From contig JAADEE010000051.1 in the NCBI GenBank assembly GCA_013153575.1, positions 1 through 6,705 of the forward strand: a stretch of DNA of 6,705 nt, in the 5' to 3' direction. The notes beneath the pieces are model-generated. The model worked only from the letters and a program-made list of their open reading frames with translations, made no database searches and was not told where the DNA came from. The DNA comes from Chlorobiota bacterium. Its GTDB lineage: Bacteria; Bacteroidota; Bacteroidia; Bacteroidales; JAADGE01. The position numbers and the translations under genes were made by a program. Positions 1 to 4,957 of this stretch are shown here, piece by piece; the stretch's first letter is position 1; the number at the start of each line of letters is the position of its first letter.

Positions 1-94
1 ACAGCCTGTCCCGAACTTGATTCGGGAAGACCCGTATGCACGGTGGTGTGAGAGGTGCACTGGCTACCATTTGGTAGTCAGCCATCTACTCGAT
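1..94 (+). mobile_element. 3' end of a group II intron (IIC/attC-type), partial
   Basis: This is the downstream tail of a group II intron that enters from the left edge; its catalytic RNA would excise the intron and, with an intron-encoded reverse transcriptase off the window, insert it elsewhere. The run GGTGGTGTGAGAGG at 42-55, a domain-VI-like hairpin (60-68 pairing with 73-81, loop ATTT) and the ending CTACTCGAT resemble, from memory, the 3' ends of attC-targeting bacterial introns. It is visibly more GC-rich than the rest of the window. The likely boundary is after base 94 (AY end), give or take one base, and the next bases TGGGCG continue an attC core. It points opposite to the neighbouring toxin gene. 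The 5' arm expected for domain V is not evident (see the palindrome at 9-27). Class assignment rests on recalled similarity, not a model search. Confidence 0.6.
9..27. repeat. short REP-like palindrome inside the intron tail
   Basis: Arms TCCCGAA (9-15) and TTCGGGA (21-27) are perfect complements around the 5-nt loop CTTGA. Palindromes of this kind (CCCGAAnnnnnTTCGGG) are, from memory, common as dispersed repeats in Bacteroidota genomes. It occupies the place where the 5' arm of intron domain V should pair with the 3' arm at about 31-48; only the CGGG next to the AAGA loop pairs cleanly. Confidence 0.5.
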
Positions 95-99
95 TGGGC
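94..99 (-). other. attC inverse-core remnant split by the intron
   Basis: On the minus strand the toxin stop codon (107-105) is followed by CGACC and then GCCCAA, which is six of the seven bases of an RYYYAAC core; the seventh base is lost at the intron junction. The intact site at 1873-2027 has the same layout: a stop codon, 5 nt, then GCCTAAC. This suggests the toxin gene is followed by its own attC, with the remaining stem and the second core lying beyond the intron, off the window. The motif is short and would be weak alone; the matching spacing and the attC-targeting habit of this intron class support it. Confidence 0.5.
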
Positions 100-104
100 G
101 GTCG

Positions 105-1079
105 TTATTTCATCTTCCAGTCTATATTTTTCATTCTTCCAGATAATTTATTTAGTGTTTCTAAAATTTCATTTTCAGTTGGTAACTCCCCGTAAACCAA
201 TTTATTAAAAGTTAAAAAGTAAGTTGTCTTCAATTTATCCCAAATATTTTCACTTTCTTTAAAAATTATTGCTTGTGTAGGGTGATTTTGTAACCATTCA
301 TTACCACTTTTAAAACTTAACATATCGTCATTTGCAACAATAACCAATAATTTGTCAAATTCCGTAGAATTAAAGAACTCTGTAATTTCTCTATTTTTCA
401 ACATTTGATTTAGGTCATAAAGATGTCTTATTTTGTTGTTTAAATCTTCAATTGGGTTAGCGGTATATGAAAATCTAACCAAACTCATTATTTTCTCACA
501 AAATGTTCGTTTGGGACTTAAAACATTTACTTCAAAAGGATTTAAACCGTATTCGTCTGCAATTTGTTGCTGGTTTGTTTCAATAATCATCTCATAAATC
601 AATGAGCTTACCTTTCCTTTTTCAAACGGCTCAAAACTTCCAAGCCAAGTTGCTTCAACAATTAAATTATCTCTAATCTGACCGAATAAACCTTCAAAGA
701 TTTTCGGATAATTGTGAGCCGTTTTTCGTATCATTCCTTTTTTGTTGGTTATTCCTTCAATCGCTATTTCGGGAATATGTTCGCCGACTATTTTTGTAAT
801 CTTTTTTAACTTGTTTTTTAGTTGATTGCTACTTTCCTTTTCTTTTTTTAGCAACACAATATCAATATCTTCCGAAAAACGGTCAATTAAATGATTACAC
901 TTTGATAATGCTGTTCCGCCTTTAAAGATGCAGGAATTTCCTATTTCGTTTGAAAAGATGGAATGCAATGCCAATGTAACCCAATAGTCTTTCTCCACAT
1001 AAATTTCGCCAATGTTTTTCAATTGCGATGTAGCAATTATTGCATCTCTGAAAAGTTCTTTATTTTCGTGTAATCTCAT
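105..1079 (-). CDS. AbiEii/AbiGii-family nucleotidyltransferase toxin
   Basis: This 324-residue protein is a probable toxin of an AbiE-type (type IV) toxin-antitoxin pair: a cytoplasmic nucleotidyltransferase of the DNA-polymerase-beta fold. Family motifs are in order: EKDYWV at 29-34, GGTALSK at 54-60 (nucleotide-binding loop), RFSEDIDI at 67-74 with metal-binding D71 and D73, PKRTFCEK at 189-196, and IRHLYDL at 217-223. All expected active-site motifs are present and the length is normal, so the gene looks intact. Its start overlaps the antitoxin stop as ATGA, indicating translational coupling and shared transcription from the promoter upstream of the antitoxin. The stop lies 5 nt before an attC core cut by the intron. 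Known members either stop phage infection by growth arrest or modify tRNA ends (MenT-like); the target of this one cannot be read from sequence. Confidence 0.93.
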   Translation of the reverse strand: MRLHENKELFRDAIIATSQLKNIGEIYVEKDYWVTLALHSIFSNEIGNSCIFKGGTALSKCNHLIDRFSEDIDIVLLKKEKESSNQLKNKLKKITKIVGEHIPEIAIEGITNKKGMIRKTAHNYPKIFEGLFGQIRDNLIVEATWLGSFEPFEKGKVSSLIYEMIIETNQQQIADEYGLNPFEVNVLSPKRTFCEKIMSLVRFSYTANPIEDLNNKIRHLYDLNQMLKNREITEFFNSTEFDKLLVIVANDDMLSFKSGNEWLQNHPTQAIIFKESENIWDKLKTTYFLTFNKLVYGELPTENEILETLNKLSGRMKNIDWKMK

Positions 1080-1801
1080 TTAATATTCCATTTTTCAACC
1101 GTTGGCAAAATGTCTTTTGTTAGTCCCAATTCATATTCCGATAATGGATTTAAACTATCATCTAACATTTTTATATCAATGTTTTCATCAATATTTTCAA
1201 GTAGTGCTCCGAGAAAAGCCCTAACTCTCGGAGGATATTCAAGTGCTATTTCGATTAGTTCTTTAATCTGTTTTTTATTTAGTTCAGATATTTTACGAGA
1301 AAGAATGCTAATTGCAGATTTTTTATCTAAATCGGGTATCTTTTTAAAATCTTTTAAAGCATCAAGAAGTTCAAGCAGTTTGTAATTTTCGTTTGTTACT
1401 TCAACATAACTTTTTACTGCTTTTGCTTTAATGTTTCCTTTGGATATGTATATTCGTTTTTTATTGCTTGCAATACTTATTTCTTTTGGAATTTGGGTTG
1501 TTAGTCCCATTTTGTTATAGAGTAATAATCCTGTGATATAGGCAATTCTCTTTCCGTTTTTAAACAAATAAGGTGTGATTATTTTTTCTTCGTCAGGTTT
1601 TAATTCTCCGAACACTGTTTTCTTGGGTTTATAAAAAACTCCCGTTGAAATTCGTTTTATTATTTCTTTTTTGATTAGTCGCTCTATTGATTTTGATGCT
1701 GCCGAATATTCTTCTTTTTTTATATCTAGGTCTTTGTAAGTAAATGATTTACCACTTTCAATGCTGTCAATTTGCTCTTCTATTTTCTTTGCAATATTCA
1801 T
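1076..1801 (-). CDS. AbiEi-like antitoxin / DUF6088-like winged-helix protein
   Basis: This 241-residue protein is the likely cognate antitoxin and autorepressor of the AbiEii toxin. Residues about 1-60 look like a winged helix-turn-helix: two helices, then LIKKEIIKRISTGVFYKP at 42-59, typical of the recognition helix and wing in AbiEi/DUF6088 proteins. The middle (about 70-130) matches the AbiEi-like pattern around RIAYITGLLLYNKMGLT. The C-terminal part (from about 140) is helical and contains LEYPPRVRAFLGALLENI, as in DUF6088 proteins paired with AbiEii. In AbiE systems the antitoxin represses its own operon and is thought not to bind the toxin stably. The first Met is the only reasonable start. 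It lies only 5 bases after the promoter -7 box, so the mRNA may be leaderless. The 4-bp ATGA overlap with the toxin supports the pairing. Confidence 0.85.
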   Translation of the reverse strand: MNIAKKIEEQIDSIESGKSFTYKDLDIKKEEYSAASKSIERLIKKEIIKRISTGVFYKPKKTVFGELKPDEEKIITPYLFKNGKRIAYITGLLLYNKMGLTTQIPKEISIASNKKRIYISKGNIKAKAVKSYVEVTNENYKLLELLDALKDFKKIPDLDKKSAISILSRKISELNKKQIKELIEIALEYPPRVRAFLGALLENIDENIDIKMLDDSLNPLSEYELGLTKDILPTVEKWNIK

Positions 1802-1806
1802 AACTG

Positions 1807-1836
1807 CAAATATAATATATTTTTAAATATTGTCAA
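1807..1836 (-). promoter_or_regulatory. Bacteroidota-type promoter of the toxin-antitoxin operon
   Basis: On the minus strand TTGAC (1836-1832) and TATATTTG (1814-1807) match the Bacteroidota -33 TTG and -7 TAnnTTTG consensus, with 19 nt between TTG and the -7 box. Transcription should begin a few bases past 1807, essentially at the antitoxin ATG (1801-1799), leaving little or no 5' leader and no room for a ribosome binding site. Confidence 0.7.
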
Positions 1837-1859
1837 GTATTTTGCTCAATTTACTTGAC
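1832..1859. promoter_or_regulatory. inverted-repeat operator, probable antitoxin binding site
   Basis: GTCAAGTA (1832-1839) and TACTTGAC (1852-1859) are a perfect 8-bp inverted repeat with a 12-nt spacer, so the half-sites are 20 bp apart, about two helical turns. The promoter-proximal arm contains the -33 TTGAC element, so bound protein would block RNA polymerase. AbiEi antitoxins are known to bind inverted repeats in their own promoters; assignment to this antitoxin is inferred. Confidence 0.6.
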
Positions 1860-1872
1860 TTTTCCTGATGTC

Positions 1873-2027
1873 GCCCAACGGTTTCGTATATGGCTCGTAG
1901 CGGATTTTTACGCACTTACCTTTCCTAACTGCACAAAGGTTGCAAAATTCTTTGAATTTTGCGGGCAAACACGCAACTACCTTTGAATTAAGCACTTAAC
2001 CGCTATGAGCTATATACTTTGTTAGGC
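1873..2027 (-). other. attC: attC-like integron recombination site
   Basis: The 155-bp element is bounded by GCCCAAC (1873-1879) and GTTAGGC (2021-2027), which fit the integron core consensus RYYYAAC and GTTRRRY. Inside the cores, TATATGGCTCGTAGCGG (1887-1903) pairs with 2000-2016 over 17 positions (15 Watson-Crick, 2 G-T). The spacers between core and stem are unequal (7 versus 4 nt), as expected for extrahelical bases that set strand choice. The centre holds a perfect 9-bp hairpin (1942-1950 with 1954-1962, loop TTT) and a direct repeat GCACTTAMC (1912-1920, 1992-2000). It starts 5 nt after the methyltransferase stop and precedes the toxin-antitoxin promoter, the place an attC takes between cassettes. 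It is long for an attC, and no integrase gene is visible, so it may belong to an integrase-less cassette cluster. Confidence 0.72.
1942..1962. repeat. inner hairpin of the attC-like site
   Basis: GCAAAATTC and GAATTTTGC form a perfect 9-bp stem with a TTT loop. It sits in the middle of the attC-like element, where the variable terminal structure of a folded single-stranded attC would be. It has no T-run, so it is not a typical intrinsic terminator, though it could impede transcription. Confidence 0.6.
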
Positions 2028-2032
2028 GTAGA

Positions 2033-3295
2033 TTATCTTTTTTCAAGTATTATTACACTTTCTCTTAAAGTATCAATATCAGGGCTATATTTTGTTTTTC
2101 TTTTTCTAATCTCTCTCAATACACCAATTTCTTTTAATTTCCATCCATTTTTTGTTGCAATATCTGCTAAAATTAAATCTACCGGTATCTCTTCATTTGC
2201 ATAAGCTGAATTTGATACAACCATCCATAAATGTGCATTTTTATTAGAATTATTACTTAAATCTCCAAAGATTAACTTCATATCTTCAAAATATGCTAAA
2301 ATCATTTGTGGGATGCGTGGATGCATCAATAATTCCTTATTTTTTGATAATCTTTTAAATATATCATTAAGCAGAATGCTGTCTATGTTATTTGTGTTAG
2401 GCAATTTCCACTTTGCTTGTATATGAGATCGAATGGTTTTTAATCGTAGTTGATATAATGCATCTGAATTTAAAATAAACTTACCTAAAAATAGCTCTGG
2501 TCTGTAAATATCAGTATAATCAAAAGTGTTCAAATATGGTGGGGAAGTGATTATTAAATCAAACTTATCATTATTCTTTTTTAAGAAAGTTCTTGTGTCA
2601 GAATTATGTATAAAAGGTTGTTGTTTTATATTAGAAATCTTAATATCTTGTTCTATTTTAATATAATTCTTTATAAATGCTTTGATAAAATCTTTTTTAT
2701 TATATTTTTTTTCTTGCCATTTTGGTTTATATCTTAAACATTTTCCATCTTTTTTTGCATTTGAAACTTCCATTATAGATGTTAATAATGCAAGTTTTAT
2801 TAATTCAGATGCATTAGATTTAATATTTTCTATAAAACTATACCCACCATAAAATGCTCTTAAAACTTCAAGGTTGAAAAGCCATTTCTTCTTGTTTGAT
2901 AGTTCTGTAAATGTTGAATATGTTTCTAATTCTGGAAAATTATTGCCGGAATTTACTTGTTCATATGTTTTTTCAAATAGTTCAGATAATACTTTTTTCT
3001 TTGTATTTAATGTTTTTGTTTTTGAAATAAATGAAGTAAAAGGGTTTACTTCAATACCAACAGAGGGAATATTATGTTCGGAAGCTGTGAGTGTTACTGT
3101 TCCGCTTCCATTGAAAGGGTCAAGTATAATATTTTTTGAATTTATTTCATATGTTTCAATAGCATCCTTAACCAAGTTAGGTGAAAATCCTTCTTTGTAA
3201 TAATACCAACGATGTCGTGGTAGTTGGTTGGCTTCAATAAAACTTGAAGCATCTTTATCTTTTAATTTAAAACTATTATTTATATATGAATTCAT
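2033..3295 (-). CDS. DNA amino-methyltransferase (N4-cytosine or N6-adenine)
   Basis: This 420-residue protein is an S-adenosylmethionine-dependent DNA methyltransferase acting on exocyclic amino groups. Motif I is ILDPFNGSGT at 57-66 (cofactor loop), followed by an acidic position in GIEVNPF at 80-86. The catalytic motif IV is TSPPY at 250-254. The region AHLWMVVSNSAY (354-365) to the C terminus fits later Rossmann-fold strands. Residues about 90-230 between motifs I and IV probably hold target recognition. SPPY is most often seen in N4-cytosine enzymes but also in N6-adenine ones, so the base is undecided. It starts 3 bp after the nuclease stop, as last gene of the operon, and its stop is 5 nt before the attC-like site. 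The context suggests self-marking for the nuclease upstream, as in restriction-modification. All core motifs are present; it looks intact. Confidence 0.9.
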   Translation of the reverse strand: MNSYINNSFKLKDKDASSFIEANQLPRHRWYYYKEGFSPNLVKDAIETYEINSKNIILDPFNGSGTVTLTASEHNIPSVGIEVNPFTSFISKTKTLNTKKKVLSELFEKTYEQVNSGNNFPELETYSTFTELSNKKKWLFNLEVLRAFYGGYSFIENIKSNASELIKLALLTSIMEVSNAKKDGKCLRYKPKWQEKKYNKKDFIKAFIKNYIKIEQDIKISNIKQQPFIHNSDTRTFLKKNNDKFDLIITSPPYLNTFDYTDIYRPELFLGKFILNSDALYQLRLKTIRSHIQAKWKLPNTNNIDSILLNDIFKRLSKNKELLMHPRIPQMILAYFEDMKLIFGDLSNNSNKNAHLWMVVSNSAYANEEIPVDLILADIATKNGWKLKEIGVLREIRKRKTKYSPDIDTLRESVIILEKR

Positions 3296-3298
3296 AGC

Positions 3299-4360
3299 TT
3301 ACATATCACAAATTGGTTCAACAAACATTCTTATTGGTTTTTCAATATTTGGATAAGTTTCCCAATATTTTTTATCATCATTTATATTTAATTCTTTATT
3401 CCGATAATAAAAACCATCACTACGGGAAATAGAATTTACTTTTCTTCGGCTTATTCCTTTTCTTCTTCCATCAATAACAACCAAATAACCTTTTGTAATA
3501 GTTATAGGATTATCTGCATTATTAATATCAATATATTTTTTAATTTGAGCCATTCCTTCATTAGCTCTATTGTTAGAGTAACTAGTTCCAATTTCACCAT
3601 TTTCTTTTAATGATTGTCCTAGCCATTTCATTTCTATTAATGCTGCTCTATTAGCTTCTCTCCAAAACACACGTAAATCAACAGGTTTACTAGCTCCAAG
3701 ATTATACTCTCTATTAACATTTATGCCACGAACTCGATTTTTAAGATATTCTGACAATGATTTTTGCATACAATCTTCCGGTTTATTCTTTAAGTAAATC
3801 CATTTTTCTTCATTCCAACACTTTTTAAAATGTTCACAAGAAACATTTTTTATTCTTTCTGTTTTGTAATCTTGTAAAGCTTCGTGTAGATAATGATATT
3901 GTAATGCAAAAATACTCGGGCAAGTAAAATTATTAGAAATTTCTATTTGATGATTATTAACAATAAAAAATTCTTTTTTTTCATCGAAAACATAGGCTAT
4001 AAAATTCTTTTCTGTTGCTAATAAGGTGTCAATATCTCTCTCATTAGTATTTGTCCAATATAATGGTAATTCCTTTTCATCATTTTGTAATTGGAAAACA
4101 ATATTTGAGTAAGAGTTATTAAGGATAGTTTTATCATAAAGTGCTTCCTTTTCATCATCTAAAAAATTTATTGAACCTTCTATATCAAAAAAAACAACAA
4201 TTCTTCCATTAAAATGGCTCGGTTCAATGTGTCTATATATTTCTTTGACTAATTCAATAATTTTTTTTGCTTTTTCAACATAAATTGCTTTTTTTGTATG
4301 CTGAAAAATATCAAGCAAATAATGTTCTTTTCTAATATTATCAACTAATCTATCAGTCAT
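3299..4360 (-). CDS. PD-(D/E)XK-type nuclease, probable effector
   Basis: The C-terminal part of this 353-residue protein reads as a PD-(D/E)XK nuclease. E204 (SLSEYL) and E218 precede PVDLRVFW at 226-233 with D228, then ALIEMKWLG at 240-248 with E243 and K245 as the ExK pair, followed by Q272 in QIKKY (QxxxY, as in RecB/Cas4-like nucleases) and the strand GYLVVID at 291-297. This predicts metal-dependent cleavage of DNA. The N-terminal 190 residues are unrecognised: a helical start, a beta-rich stretch around RIVVFFDI (53-60) and FIAYVFDEKKEFFIV (120-134), possibly for substrate or partner binding. It starts 6 bp after the small-protein stop and ends 3 bp before the methyltransferase. The context suggests it is the effector of the ATPase module, with the methyltransferase possibly protecting host DNA. 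The nuclease assignment is by motif; the specificity is unknown. Confidence 0.72.
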   Translation of the reverse strand: MTDRLVDNIRKEHYLLDIFQHTKKAIYVEKAKKIIELVKEIYRHIEPSHFNGRIVVFFDIEGSINFLDDEKEALYDKTILNNSYSNIVFQLQNDEKELPLYWTNTNERDIDTLLATEKNFIAYVFDEKKEFFIVNNHQIEISNNFTCPSIFALQYHYLHEALQDYKTERIKNVSCEHFKKCWNEEKWIYLKNKPEDCMQKSLSEYLKNRVRGINVNREYNLGASKPVDLRVFWREANRAALIEMKWLGQSLKENGEIGTSYSNNRANEGMAQIKKYIDINNADNPITITKGYLVVIDGRRKGISRRKVNSISRSDGFYYRNKELNINDDKKYWETYPNIEKPIRMFVEPICDM

Positions 4361-4366
4361 AGCAAT

Positions 4367-4957
4367 TTAATCTTTAAGTTCATTTTTTAAAAGATATTCT
4401 ATCCAAGAAACAGCCGGAATTAGAAGTTCATCTGCCGGTGCACCCAATGCGTTTGTTATCTCTTTTAGTTTATTATTACTATAAGCAATCCAATCTTGAT
4501 TGTTAATTTGAGAAGCTTTTATAATATTGGGATCGTTTAATAAAGCTTTTATAGTCTCTTTATATGGAATTAATACACTCGTAGAACAAGCAGCATCAAT
4601 GTATTTTTCACGTTTCTTGTTACTTCCGAACACCTTAAACTTATTATATTCGTCTGTTCCACGTCCGGTTATTATCATAAAGTTTGAAGTTTCTTCAAAA
4701 TAACCACTTAAAATATTTTTGTTGATAGCGTCATCTAATTCTTTTGAATGTGGATATTTATCTTTGCCAATAATAAATTTATATTTCCAATCATTAACAG
4801 GGTTTCCATTATAATAAAAAAGTATTGCAGAAAAATATGCAAAAAGATGTATTTCCCGTTGTTCAAACCCATCAAGAAAATTATCAAGTTTGTGTGCAAT
4901 TGACAAACTATCAAAATAAGCTTCCGGTAATATTTGTCTATTCATAACCATATCCAT
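4367..4957 (-). CDS. small accessory protein, possible ABC-3C middle component (LmuC-like)
   Basis: I do not firmly recognise this 196-residue protein. Visible parts are a hydrophobic helix HLFAYFSAILFYYNG (37-51), a winged-helix-like stretch with a basic turn (about 68-107, including YPHSKEL and MIITGRGTDEY), a helix REKYIDAACS (116-125), and a C-terminal helical end. There is no signal peptide or convincing membrane span. Its size and its place between an SMC-like ATPase and a nuclease match the middle component of ABC-three-component systems or LmuC of Lamassu, so a bridging role is inferred. Three in-frame ATGs are possible (4957, 4951, 4945). The last makes ATGAATAG, overlapping the ATPase stop by 8 bp instead of 20, and may be the real coupled start. 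It ends 6 bp before the nuclease start. Confidence 0.6.
   Translation of the reverse strand: MDMVMNRQILPEAYFDSLSIAHKLDNFLDGFEQREIHLFAYFSAILFYYNGNPVNDWKYKFIIGKDKYPHSKELDDAINKNILSGYFEETSNFMIITGRGTDEYNKFKVFGSNKKREKYIDAACSTSVLIPYKETIKALLNDPNIIKASQINNQDWIAYSNNKLKEITNALGAPADELLIPAVSWIEYLLKNELKD

Noticed and set aside
17..208. Open plus-strand frame of 63 codons
   Set aside because: It runs through the intron tail and then antisense into the toxin gene; the second half is a low-complexity mirror of the minus-strand coding sequence.
1110..1385. Open plus-strand frame of 91 codons
   Set aside because: It lies antisense inside the antitoxin gene and its Ser/Leu-rich content is the usual shadow of a Lys/Glu-rich AT-rich gene.
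1942..1962. Inner hairpin as an intrinsic terminator
   Set aside because: The stem is AT-rich and no T-run follows on either strand; it is better explained as part of the attC fold.
2874..3200. Open plus-strand frame of 108 codons, with another at 2019-2204
   Set aside because: Both are antisense to the methyltransferase, whose motifs are clear; they show no start signal or recognisable domain.
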